64,000 nucleotides of DNA from Saccharothrix longispora (GTDB lineage Bacteria; Actinomycetota; Actinomycetes; Mycobacteriales; Pseudonocardiaceae): contig NZ_NSDM01000016.1 of assembly GCF_030852425.1 (NCBI RefSeq), positions 62,001 through 126,000 of the forward strand, given 5' to 3'. The translations under genes and the position numbers were made by a program. Position 1 is the first letter of the stretch. Each line of letters opens with the position of its first letter. Under the pieces are notes generated by a model that worked only from the letters and a program-made list of their open reading frames with translations, searched no databases and was not told where the DNA came from. This document shows, one piece after another, positions 1 through 7,654 of the stretch.

Positions 1-1
1 C

Positions 2-154
2 CTGTCCGTGACCGGGCGGGACGAGGTGACCGCCGAACCGGTCGCCGGCAGCGTCGCCCTCCCCGTGCCGGGCGGGGCCGCCGCGGGGGTGTCGGGCACG
101 GTGACCACCCGCGACGCGGCCGGCGCGGTGCTGGAGACCATCGCCTTCGGGTGA
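2..154 (+). CDS. C-terminal end of an unidentified protein (5' partial)
   Basis: The window opens inside a reading frame that encodes about 50 residues and stops at TGA 152-154. The segment is rich in Val, Thr, Gly and Ala with alternating polar and hydrophobic residues, suggesting the edge of a beta-rich domain. No motif is recognisable. Third codon positions are nearly all G or C, which supports it being coding. The gene converges on the decarboxylase gene with a strong terminator between them. Identity cannot be set from this fragment. Confidence 0.6.
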   Translation: MSVTGRDEVTAEPVAGSVALPVPGGAAAGVSGTVTTRDAAGAVLETIAFG

Positions 155-161
155 GCCCGCG

Positions 162-194
162 GCCGTGCCACCGGGAAGGCCCCGGTGGCACGGC
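162..194. terminator. Bidirectional intrinsic terminator
   Basis: A perfect 14-bp inverted repeat (gccgtgccaccggg and its complement) with a 5-base loop lies between two convergent genes. There is no T-run, as is usual in high-GC actinomycetes. Confidence 0.7.
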
Positions 195-199
195 GCACC

Positions 200-1582
200 T
201 CAGGCGTCCAGCGCCTTCCACAGCGCCCGGACGTGCTCCTCCCGGGTCGCCTCGGCGCCGATCGCCACGCGGATCGCGAACCGGCCGTCCACCACGGTGT
301 GCGTGACGAAGACCCGGCCCGACCCGTTGACCCGGTCCATCGCCGCGCGCGTCGCGTCGTCGCCGTCCCGGCGGGCGATCGTGACGAGCGACAGCGTGCG
401 CGGCGTGACCAGCTCCCAGTCCTCCGACGCGCCGACCCACGACTCCAGCAGCGCCGCCAGCTCCACGTGGCCGCGCAGGTGGGCGCGCACGCCCTCCAGG
501 CCGTACCAGCGCAGCACCGACCACAGCTTCAACGCGCGGAACCGGCGGCCGAGGGGGATCTGCCAGTCGCGGTAGTCGACGACGGCGCCCGACTCGGTCG
601 CGGTGTTGCGCAGGTACTCGGGCAGGATCGCCAGGGCGTCCACCAGCACGCCCGGGTGGGCCGTCCAGAACAGCGACAGGTCGAACGCGGTCAGCATCCA
701 CTTGTGCGCGTTCGCGGTGAACGAGTCGGCCCGCTCCAGGCCGTCGAACAGGTCGCGGAACTCCGGGCACAGGGCCGCCGGGCCCGCCCACGCGGCGTCC
801 ACGTGCAGCCAGATGCCGTGCTCGGCGCACACGTCGGCGATCTCGCGCAGCGGGTCGACCGCGCCGGTGCCGGTGGTGCCGACCGTCGCGCACACCAGGA
901 CCGGGCGCCGGCCCGCGGCCACGTCGGCGCGCACCCGTTCGGCGAGGGCGGCGACGTCCATGGCCAGGGTGGACGGTGACACGGGGACCGACCGCACGGC
1001 CTGCTCGCCGAGCCCGGCCAGCCGCGCCGCCCGCTCCAGCGACGAGTGGGTCTGCGACGACACGTACACGGTCTCCGCACCGTCCACGCCGGACCGCCGC
1101 CACGTGCCGCCGGACGAGCGGTGCAGCGCCGCCAGCACCGCGACCAGCGCGGCGGACGACGCCGTGTCCTGGATGACACCGCCGCCCAGGAACGACCGCG
1201 GCAGGTCCATCGCGGCCACCAGCTCGTCCATCAGGTGCTGCTCGACCTCGGTGGCGGCGGGCGAGGTGGCCCACAGCATCCCCTGCACGCCCAGGCCCGA
1301 CGACAGCAGGTCGCCGAGCACCGACGGCAGGGACGCGTTGGACGGGAAGTACGCGAAGAACCCGGGGTGCTGCCAGTGCGTGGTGCCGGGCAGCACGACC
1401 CGGTCCAGGTCGGCGAGCAGGGGGCCGAACCCCTCGCCGCGCTCGGGCAGCGCGGACAGCTGCCCCCGCACCCAGCCGGGCTCCACCTGCGACCGCACGG
1501 GGAAGTCCTCGACGCGGGCGCGGTAGTCGGCGATCCAGTCGACCACCTCGTGGCCGATCCGGCGGAACTCCTCAGGCTTCAT
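200..1582 (-). CDS. Pyridoxal-5'-phosphate-dependent aromatic-L-amino-acid/glutamate decarboxylase family protein
   Basis: Group II PLP decarboxylase of about 460 residues, the normal length for the family. Visible features are a substrate-loop region near residue 70 (HWQHPGFFAYFPSN), the PLP-phosphate and ring-binding parts (SSQTHSS around 175-181, HVDAAW around 260-265) and the Schiff-base lysine K294 in NAHKWM. The family converts aromatic amino acids to amines (tryptophan, DOPA, phenylalanine or tyrosine); the substrate here cannot be told. The ATG at 1582 was chosen over a GTG three codons upstream because it begins the conserved MKPEEF segment. The Lrp-type regulator upstream is on the same strand and overlaps the start by 11 bases, so the two are probably co-transcribed and translationally coupled. 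A divergent LysE-type exporter suggests that amine or amino acid efflux accompanies the reaction. Confidence 0.9.
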   Translation of the reverse strand: MKPEEFRRIGHEVVDWIADYRARVEDFPVRSQVEPGWVRGQLSALPERGEGFGPLLADLDRVVLPGTTHWQHPGFFAYFPSNASLPSVLGDLLSSGLGVQGMLWATSPAATEVEQHLMDELVAAMDLPRSFLGGGVIQDTASSAALVAVLAALHRSSGGTWRRSGVDGAETVYVSSQTHSSLERAARLAGLGEQAVRSVPVSPSTLAMDVAALAERVRADVAAGRRPVLVCATVGTTGTGAVDPLREIADVCAEHGIWLHVDAAWAGPAALCPEFRDLFDGLERADSFTANAHKWMLTAFDLSLFWTAHPGVLVDALAILPEYLRNTATESGAVVDYRDWQIPLGRRFRALKLWSVLRWYGLEGVRAHLRGHVELAALLESWVGASEDWELVTPRTLSLVTIARRDGDDATRAAMDRVNGSGRVFVTHTVVDGRFAIRVAIGAEATREEHVRALWKALDA

Positions 1583-2099
1583 GCCCCGCACGGTAGACGC
1601 GCCGCCTGCGGTGGGTCGGACGCCGGTCGCCGGGCGGGGTCAGGGCGCGGGTCTCGACGCGTTCGAGCACCACCGAGCTGGTCAGGTTCCGCACCTCGGT
1701 GCGCGAGGCGATCTTGTCCACCAGGAACGCCTGGAGGTGCGTGCTGTCGGCGACCGCGATGTGCACCAGGAAGTCGGCCGTGCCGCTGACGTGGAACAGG
1801 GAGCGGGTCTCCGGCTGCGCCATGACGAACGCCCGGAACGCCGCCACCACCGGCCGGGTGTGCGGGCGCACGTTCACCGAGACGACGGCCTCCAGCGACA
1901 GGCCGGCGGCGCGCGGGTCCACCACGGCGTGGAACCCGGTGATCACACCGAGTTCGCGCAGTCGGCGCACCCGTTGCAGGCACGTCGAGGGCGCGATGCC
2001 CACGAGGTCGGCGAGCGCCCGGTTCTGGAGGGTCGCGTCGTTCTGCAACTCCTCCAGGATCTGCCAGTCGACCGAATCCAGTTCGGCTACCTCGCCCAC
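1572..2099 (-). CDS. Lrp/AsnC family transcriptional regulator
   Basis: About 175 residues: an N-terminal winged HTH (LDSVDWQILEELQNDATLQ, then recognition segment IAPSTCLQRVRRL) followed by an Lrp/AsnC ligand-binding (RAM) domain with GVITGFHAVVDP and the FHVSGTADFLVHIAV segment. Such proteins bind amino acids as effectors and usually control neighbouring amino acid genes, here probably the decarboxylase downstream and the divergent exporter. The frame is open to 2147, but that would overlap the divergent exporter frame; GTG at 2099 directly precedes the conserved domain and leaves room for a shared promoter, so it is preferred. No clear Shine-Dalgarno sequence supports any start. The basic C-terminal tail (RRPTHRRRRVYRAG) is unusual for the family. 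Confidence 0.88.
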   Translation of the reverse strand: MGEVAELDSVDWQILEELQNDATLQNRALADLVGIAPSTCLQRVRRLRELGVITGFHAVVDPRAAGLSLEAVVSVNVRPHTRPVVAAFRAFVMAQPETRSLFHVSGTADFLVHIAVADSTHLQAFLVDKIASRTEVRNLTSSVVLERVETRALTPPGDRRPTHRRRRVYRAGHEA

Positions 2100-2158
2100 A
2101 ACCGCACACGGTACGTGCGCGGTGGAGCGGAACCGAACCGGTGTCACACGATCGCGGC

Positions 2159-2761
2159 GTGCACATCGCCTGGACGTCCTTCCTGCTCGCGCTCGTCGTG
2201 GTCACCGTCGTGCCCGGTCCGGACTTCGTGCTGGTGACCGGGAACGCGGTGCGCGGCGCGCGGTACGGCGCGGTGACGGCGCTGGGCGTGGTGACCGGGC
2301 TGCTCGTGCACGCCCTGCTGGCCACCCTCGGCCTCTCCGCGCTGGTGGCCGCGGCCCCGGCGGCGCTGCTGGCGGTGAAGGCGGTCGGCGCGGCCTACCT
2401 CGCGTACCTGGGCTTCGCCACCCTGCGCGCGGCCCGTCGCGGCGGCCCGATCCGCCGGGCCGCGACGTCCGACCGCTCGCTGTTCCTGCGCGGCCTCCTG
2501 TGCGACCTGCTGAACCCGAAGGTGATGCTGATCTTCCTCAGCCTCGTGCCGCAGGCCATGGACCCGACCGCCCCGCCCCTGCCCCAGGCCGCGCTCCTGT
2601 CCGCGGTGGCGGTGACCGTCTTCGCCTGCTTCTGGGCCGTCGTGGTCCCCCTCGCCACCCGCCTCGCCCGCCTGCTCGCCCACCCGCGCGTGCGCCCGTT
2701 CTTCGACCGCGCCTGCGGCGCCGCCCTGATCACCATGGCCGCCACCGTCCTCACCACCTGA
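2159..2761 (+). CDS. LysE/RhtB family amino acid exporter
   Basis: About 200 residues with five to six hydrophobic segments, the size of RhtB/LysE exporters. The first helix ends in the family signature VVPGPDFVLVTGNAV; the FLRGLLCDLLNPKVMLIFLSLVP segment (paraphrased: a conserved N-P-K after helix 3) is also typical. These proteins export amino acids or derivatives across the membrane. GTG at 2159 puts the first membrane helix at the N-terminus as in homologues; a GTG at 2141 is also in frame. It is divergent from the Lrp-type regulator, the classic LysE/LysG-like arrangement, so regulation by that protein is likely but inferred. Confidence 0.85.
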   Translation: MHIAWTSFLLALVVVTVVPGPDFVLVTGNAVRGARYGAVTALGVVTGLLVHALLATLGLSALVAAAPAALLAVKAVGAAYLAYLGFATLRAARRGGPIRRAATSDRSLFLRGLLCDLLNPKVMLIFLSLVPQAMDPTAPPLPQAALLSAVAVTVFACFWAVVVPLATRLARLLAHPRVRPFFDRACGAALITMAATVLTT

Positions 2762-2779
2762 CCGGCCCACCCGGGCCGC

Positions 2780-2874
2780 GAGGGTCCAACGCCCAGGTCC
2801 CCTGAGTTCTACGTTCGGGCGTCACAGCGTCAAGCCCGAACGTAGAACTCACCCGACCTGGACGTTGGACCCTC
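2780..2874. repeat. Large imperfect inverted repeat, copy 1 of a modular intergenic family
   Basis: Two 41-base arms (2780-2820 and 2834-2874) match at 37 positions around a 13-base loop. The inner part of each arm is the word GAGTTCTACGTTCGGGC. Related words occur at 30551-30688 and 44079-44230. It lies 19 bases after the exporter stop codon and upstream of the sigma-factor fusion, so it may also act as a terminator. Confidence 0.85.
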
Positions 2875-2952
2875 GGGTTCGGGAAAAGTGGTTATGGTGT
2901 CGCGCACCGGTCGTCTCCTGGGGGTGAGTCCGGCTCGGGTGAGAGGATCGGT

Positions 2953-4797
2953 ATGCGCACACCAGGGGACGCCGCGGCGGTGACGGCCGCGCAGCGCGGC
3001 GAGCCCGGCGCGTTGGACGCGCTGGTGGCGGACTACCTGCCGCTGGTCTACAACGTCGTCGGCCGCGCCCTCGGCGGGCACCCCGACACCGACGACGTGG
3101 TCCAGGAGACCATGCTGCGCGCGGTGGACGGCCTGTCGAAGCTCCAGGACCCGGAGTCGTTCCGGTCGTGGCTGCTCGTCATCGCGATGAACCAGGTCCG
3201 CGACCGGCACCGGCGGAACGCGCCCCTGCCGGTGGACCACGAGGTGCTCGACCGCGCCGACCCCGGCGCCGACTTCGCGGACTACGCCATCACGCGGCTC
3301 CAGCTGCGCGGGCAGCGGCGCGAGGTGGTCGCCGCCACCCGGTGGATCGGGGACGACGAGCGCGAGCTGCTGTCGCTGTGGTGGCTGGAGTCGGTGGGCC
3401 GGATCACCCGCGCCGAGCTGGCCGAGGCGCTGGACCTCACCCCGCAGCACGCCGCCGTGCGCGTCCAGCGGATGAAGGCGCAGCTCGACGCGGCCCGCGT
3501 GGTCGTGCGGGTGCTGGCCATGCCGCGCTGCGACGACCTGGCCGCCGTCGTCTCCGGCTGGGACGGCGTGCCCGGCGCGCTGTGGCGCAAGCGGATCGTG
3601 CGGCACGCCCGCGAGTGCGACCGCTGCGCGCGCGGCTTCGACGACCTGGCGAACGTGGACGGCCTGGTCGCCCGCATCCCGCTCGTGCCGCTGCCGCCCG
3701 GCCTCGACCTGCTCGGGCAGACGGGGACCGCGGTGCTCCCGGCCGATCCCGCGGTCGTGGTGCGGCCCACCACCGGGTCGAAGGCCGCGATCGCGGTGGA
3801 GAAGGGGTTCTGGGCGCACGCCGCCGCCAAGCCACTGGTCGCCGCCGCGGCCGTGGCGGCGGTCGCGGGCGGGGTGGTGCTGCTGCCGAACGACCCGCCA
3901 CCGCCGCTGCCGGTGGCCGCGCCGGTCGCCGTCACGACCACGACGACGGCGCCCGTGACCACCGCACCCACCACGACGGGCGCGACCACCACGACCACCA
4001 CCGCGGCGACGACCGCCGCCCGACCGGTCGCCGCCGCGCCGCCGCCACCCCGCCCGCCCGCGGCGGCGTCGGCCAAGAAGGGCGTCAGCACCTGGCACTT
4101 CGACGGCGTCACGCGGGCGCTGTCCGACATCGGCGCGGGCTGGGTCTACAACTGGGCGACGACCCCGGAGAACGTCCAGGTGCCGCCGGGCGTCGAGTAC
4201 GTGCCGATGATCTGGGGCGCGAAGACGGTGACCCCGGCCGACCTGGAGGCGGTCGCGCGGCAGGGCACCACCCTGCTCGGGTTCAACGAGCCCGACCTCG
4301 CCGAGCAGTCGAACATGACCGTGGAGCAGGCGCTGGACCTGTGGCCGCGGCTCCAGGCGACGGGGATGCGCCTGGGCAGCCCCGCCGTGGCGCACAGCGC
4401 CGACAAGCCGGGCGGCTGGCTCGACCGGTTCATGGCGGGCGCGGAGCAGCGCGGCCTGCGCGTCGACTTCATCGCGCTGCACTGGTACGGCTCGGACTTC
4501 GGCCCGGCCGCCGTGGGGCACCTGAGGAACTACCTGGACGCGGTGAGCGCCCGCTACGGCCTGCCGGTCTGGCTCACCGAGTACTCGCTGATGGACTTCT
4601 CCGGCGGCGGCGTGCGCTACCCGGACGAGCGGCAGCTGGCCGACTTCGCCGGCGGGTCGTCGCGGATGCTGGAGGGCCTGCCCTACCTGGAGCGGTACGC
4701 GTGGTTCGCGCTGCCCGCCGACAAGCCGGGCACGGGGCTGTACCTGCCCGGCGGCACACCCAACCGGGCCGGCGAGGCCTACCGCGCCACCGGTTAG
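2953..4797 (+). CDS. Membrane-tethered sigma factor fused to zinc-finger anti-sigma-like segment and extracellular GH128-type glycosidase domain
   Basis: One uninterrupted 614-residue frame. Residues 20-90 look like sigma-70 region 2 (DTDDVVQETMLRAVDGL, then FRSWLLVIAMNQVRDRHRR). Residues 130-180 look like region 4 with a HTH (ITRAELAEALDLTPQHAAVRVQR). Residues 193-225 carry C193 and a H218-x3-C222-x2-C225 motif like zinc-binding anti-sigma domains. Residues 294-311 form a single hydrophobic helix, followed by a Pro/Thr-rich linker (316-372). Residues 378-612 resemble the Asl1-like GH128 catalytic domain: E446 in FNEPD as acid/base, HWY at 510-512 and E543 in LTEYS as nucleophile. The inferred topology puts the sigma part in the cytoplasm and the glycosidase outside. 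Start ATG 2953 has GAGAGG six bases upstream. The role is inferred: glucan or wall sensing that may release the sigma domain. A strong terminator follows. Confidence 0.88.
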   Translation: MRTPGDAAAVTAAQRGEPGALDALVADYLPLVYNVVGRALGGHPDTDDVVQETMLRAVDGLSKLQDPESFRSWLLVIAMNQVRDRHRRNAPLPVDHEVLDRADPGADFADYAITRLQLRGQRREVVAATRWIGDDERELLSLWWLESVGRITRAELAEALDLTPQHAAVRVQRMKAQLDAARVVVRVLAMPRCDDLAAVVSGWDGVPGALWRKRIVRHARECDRCARGFDDLANVDGLVARIPLVPLPPGLDLLGQTGTAVLPADPAVVVRPTTGSKAAIAVEKGFWAHAAAKPLVAAAAVAAVAGGVVLLPNDPPPPLPVAAPVAVTTTTTAPVTTAPTTTGATTTTTTAATTAARPVAAAPPPPRPPAAASAKKGVSTWHFDGVTRALSDIGAGWVYNWATTPENVQVPPGVEYVPMIWGAKTVTPADLEAVARQGTTLLGFNEPDLAEQSNMTVEQALDLWPRLQATGMRLGSPAVAHSADKPGGWLDRFMAGAEQRGLRVDFIALHWYGSDFGPAAVGHLRNYLDAVSARYGLPVWLTEYSLMDFSGGGVRYPDERQLADFAGGSSRMLEGLPYLERYAWFALPADKPGTGLYLPGGTPNRAGEAYRATG

Positions 4798-4803
4798 GAG
4801 AGC

Positions 4804-4837
4804 GCCCGCCGCCGCTGGTCGTGCAGCGGCGGCGGGC
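4804..4837 (+). terminator. Intrinsic terminator after the sigma-GH128 gene
   Basis: A perfect 14-bp GC-rich stem (gcccgccgccgctg and its complement) with a 6-base loop, starting 7 bases after the stop codon. Confidence 0.75.
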
Positions 4838-4879
4838 AGCTGGGTGATCTTCGGACCGGGCGGTCCCTAAGCTGGGCGG

Positions 4880-6079
4880 ATGAGTTGGGTGACCCTTCGG
4901 CAGTTCCGCTGGACGACCAGGACCGGACCCGACGACCTGCCGCTGGTGTACGGCATCGCCCCGTACGGGGATCTCCGGAAGCTGCCCGTCGACGTGGCCG
5001 ACGTCATCCTCGTGAACGCCATGGCCCCGACGGCGTCCCTGCGGATCGAGTACGCGACGCGCGTCGACGAACTGCGCCTCCTGCGGAGCTGCCTGCTCGA
5101 CAAGGCGGACGGCGCGCTCCACCTGGCGGGCGGCGGGTTCGCGTCCAGCTCCCCGCACGTGCGGCGCTTCGTCAGCGAGTCGTTCGGGCTCGGCATGCTG
5201 TCCGCCGCGGTGCAGAGCGCCTACGAGTGGGTCGCGGGCCCGGACGCGCTGCGCGACTTCGACGCCCTCCCGGTGTCGCTGGCGCGGAAGTACGCGAAGT
5301 CGCGGGTGCGCCCCGACCTGCTGTTCCGGACGGCGGACCTGCTGCTGGCCGGTGAGGCCCGCGGCCGGTCGTCCCGCCCCGCCGCGTCCACCCTCCAGCA
5401 GGAGAAGCGGCTCAACACCCTGCTGCCCTGGGTGGACGCCCACAAGCAGCCCCTGGTCATGACCTGGGCGCACCTGACCGAGGCCGGGGTCACGGTCAAC
5501 CTCTACTCGTCCGCCGAAGGCGGCAGTTGGCTCGACGCCCCGATCGGCGAGTCCCGGCCCCCGTCGTCGAACCTGTACCTCGACGTGCCCACCGAGGACG
5601 TGCCCACCGAGGACGTGCCCGCCGACGACGTGCCCGCCGGAGCGGCGGGGGACGCGCGGGCGCCCGTCGACCCGGACGGCCCGCCCGGCGCGGGACCGGA
5701 CGCCGAACGCCCCCCGCCCCGGTCGACCGGCCCGGGGTCGGCCGAGGCGATGTTCTCGGCCGGTCGGGAAACGCTGCCCCTGCTCACGCGGCAGCTGTAC
5801 GCGTCGGCGCCGGAGACCCCGGTGCGGTTGGCGGACCGGCGGCTCCGGGGCCGGTGGGTGCCCGTGGACCCCGTGCACCCGGACCGGGGGACGTTCCTGC
5901 TCGGCGTCCTGGAGGAACCCCTGTCGCCGCGGGACGGCCGGGTGCTCACCGAGCGGCTGCGCGCCCGGAACCGGGACGTGGCGGTCGCCGGCGGCGTGAC
6001 CGTCGCCGTGCGGGACCGGCTGCTGGTGGCGACCTCCGCGCTGCGCGAGGGGCAACCCTGGGACCTGCTGGTCGACTAG
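4880..6079 (+). CDS. Hypothetical protein with DVPxx repeats
   Basis: Not recognised. The 399-residue product has no signal peptide or clear membrane helix. The N-terminal half (to about residue 225) looks globular and alpha/beta, with SCLLDKADGALHLAGGGF and a conserved-looking PWVDAHKQPLVMTWAHLTEAG segment. Residues 235-254 are four tandem five-residue units (DVPTE, DVPTE, DVPAD, DVPAG), followed by a Pro/Gly-rich acidic linker to about residue 290. A smaller C-terminal domain ends in LLVD. Codon use is typical of the window, so it is a real gene. It is separated from the sigma-GH128 gene by a terminator and converges on the secreted protein gene at 6101. Confidence 0.75.
   Translation: MSWVTLRQFRWTTRTGPDDLPLVYGIAPYGDLRKLPVDVADVILVNAMAPTASLRIEYATRVDELRLLRSCLLDKADGALHLAGGGFASSSPHVRRFVSESFGLGMLSAAVQSAYEWVAGPDALRDFDALPVSLARKYAKSRVRPDLLFRTADLLLAGEARGRSSRPAASTLQQEKRLNTLLPWVDAHKQPLVMTWAHLTEAGVTVNLYSSAEGGSWLDAPIGESRPPSSNLYLDVPTEDVPTEDVPADDVPAGAAGDARAPVDPDGPPGAGPDAERPPPRSTGPGSAEAMFSAGRETLPLLTRQLYASAPETPVRLADRRLRGRWVPVDPVHPDRGTFLLGVLEEPLSPRDGRVLTERLRARNRDVAVAGGVTVAVRDRLLVATSALREGQPWDLLVD
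5582..5641 (+). repeat. Four tandem 15-bp units inside a coding region
   Basis: Units at 5582, 5597, 5612 and 5627; the first two are identical (gacgtgcccaccgag), the others differ at 2-3 bases. Each encodes one D-V-P-x-x pentapeptide, so gain or loss of a unit keeps the frame. Confidence 0.8.
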
Positions 6080-6100
6080 CGGGCAGCTCCCCGAAGAGGG

Positions 6101-7453
6101 TCACGGGAGGTCGTCGAACAGCGGCTGCCAGCGGCCGTCGAAGCCGCCGTTGACCGGCAGGTGCCAGCCCGGCGCGAGCCAGGTGCCCCGTTCGCGGCTC
6201 CTGGCGTCGTCCAGGCCGCCGTCGTGCACGAAGTACTCGTGCTGCCGCCAGTACGCGCCGTGCGAGGCCGGGTCGCCGCTCACCGCGCCGCGCGTGCGGC
6301 CCGCGCTGTCCACGCCGGTCCCGGCGAACCCGCCGAAGTCGTCCGAGCCCGACGGGGTGTCCTCGTCCAGCTCGGCGGAGTACGCGCCGAAGAACCACGC
6401 CTTCGACAGGTAGCCCTCGCGGCCGTCGGTGAGGTCGGAGGCGGCGTTGTCGCGGGAGCGGTTGTGGAACCGCTGCACGCCCGTGCCGATGCCCAGCGCG
6501 GGCGTCTCGAACCGCACGTCGACCACGTCGTCGGCCAGCCAGTGCCGCTGCCAGGCCGACCCCGACCAGTGCGACGGGACGATGTCGGCGAGGTCCTGGA
6601 GCTCGTAGGTGAGCCGCTTGACCTGCGGCCACGCCACCTTCGTGCCGTTGTCGACGCGGCTGGCCGCCGACGGGGTCAGCGGGACCGCGCCGAACGCCGC
6701 CACCGCGTCCGCCGCACCGCCGGGCACGAACGCGTAGTGCACGTTGCGCGCGTCGTCGGCGCCGGAGATGTGCACCTCGGCCTTCGCCCCGGACGCCATC
6801 CGGCCCGCGATCGTCGCCCACGGGTCGGTGACGTACCGCAGCTCGTGCGCGTGCGGTCCCGCGGACGGCAGGTCGAAGTCGCTCTCGTCGGCCTGCCACA
6901 GCAGCAGGTGGGAGCCGAGGAAGCGCACGTCGGGGTCGGACGCGCGGCGCATGACGTGGTCCTTGTGGTGCGTCACGGTGGCGTTGGCGAACGACTCGCC
7001 CGCCCCGCCCGGCGTGCCGGTCACCCCGCGCACGACGATCTCGACGCGCTCCCAGTCGTGGATCTCGCGGCCGTCCTTGTCGGCCGCGTTGTACACGTGG
7101 TACAGCAGGACCAGCGATTTCGAGCCGCCCTCGGTGAACTCCAGCAGCGCGGTGTAGAGGGTGGGCCTGATCCGCCAGCCGGGGTGGCCGCCCGCCACGT
7201 GCGCGGGCACGTCGCGCCAGTTCGCCCGGTTCGTGGCGTAGTCGCCGTCGCGGTCGAAGTCGAAGTTCGTGATCCAGTCGCGGCCGGCCTTGCCGTCGTT
7301 CTCGTCACCGCGCTTGAGCAGCACCGGCGCGTAGTGCGCCAGGTAGGCCCGGCGCTGGGCGGTGGTCAGGGACCAGGTCGCCGACGCCTGGCCGGGGGCC
7401 ACCAGTGCGGTGGCGAGGGTGGTGGCGGCGAGGACGAGCGCGCGGAGTCTCAT
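6101..7453 (-). CDS. Secreted protein of unknown function (possible NPP1/Vps62-like fold)
   Basis: The product is 450 residues with a clear signal peptide (MRLRALVLAATTLATALVAPG, cleavage after AQASA or nearby). It is rich in charged and aromatic residues, and mid-protein holds LLYHVYNAADKDGREIHDWE followed by a beta-like VEIVV and later HHKDHV. The HDWE tetrapeptide recalls the GHRHDWE motif of necrosis-inducing NPP1-like proteins and the Vps62-like fold, but no full match can be claimed. The frame is open to 7627; ATG 7453 is chosen because the signal peptide begins there. The GH30 gene lies upstream on the same strand behind a strong terminator, so it is probably a separate transcript. Confidence 0.7.
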   Translation of the reverse strand: MRLRALVLAATTLATALVAPGQASATWSLTTAQRRAYLAHYAPVLLKRGDENDGKAGRDWITNFDFDRDGDYATNRANWRDVPAHVAGGHPGWRIRPTLYTALLEFTEGGSKSLVLLYHVYNAADKDGREIHDWERVEIVVRGVTGTPGGAGESFANATVTHHKDHVMRRASDPDVRFLGSHLLLWQADESDFDLPSAGPHAHELRYVTDPWATIAGRMASGAKAEVHISGADDARNVHYAFVPGGAADAVAAFGAVPLTPSAASRVDNGTKVAWPQVKRLTYELQDLADIVPSHWSGSAWQRHWLADDVVDVRFETPALGIGTGVQRFHNRSRDNAASDLTDGREGYLSKAWFFGAYSAELDEDTPSGSDDFGGFAGTGVDSAGRTRGAVSGDPASHGAYWRQHEYFVHDGGLDDARSRERGTWLAPGWHLPVNGGFDGRWQPLFDDLP

Positions 7454-7548
7454 GACCCGATCGTGGAACGTCCGCGGTGCCGGCGGCGGAACCCGGTTCG
7501 GCTCACCGCAGGAAATCCGCAGCGGGAGATCCGCGGCGGCAGAGCGCG

Positions 7549-7590
7549 GCGTGGTCCGCCCGGCAGCCGCCGTCACCGGGCGGACCACGC
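7549..7590 (-). terminator. Terminator of the GH30 gene
   Basis: Perfect 15-bp inverted repeat (gcgtggtccgcccgg and complement) with a 12-base loop, lying downstream of the GH30 stop codon and upstream of the next minus-strand gene. Confidence 0.75.
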
Positions 7591-7654
7591 CTCCCCGGGG
7601 GGTGCCCGGGGAACGGGGGCCCGCCATCGGGACGGGTCCCCGCCGTTCACCGGG

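Noticed and set aside
3282..4130. Long minus-strand open frames opposite the sigma-GH128 gene
   Set aside because: They are shadows created by the high-GC codon bias of the real gene; no recognisable domain.
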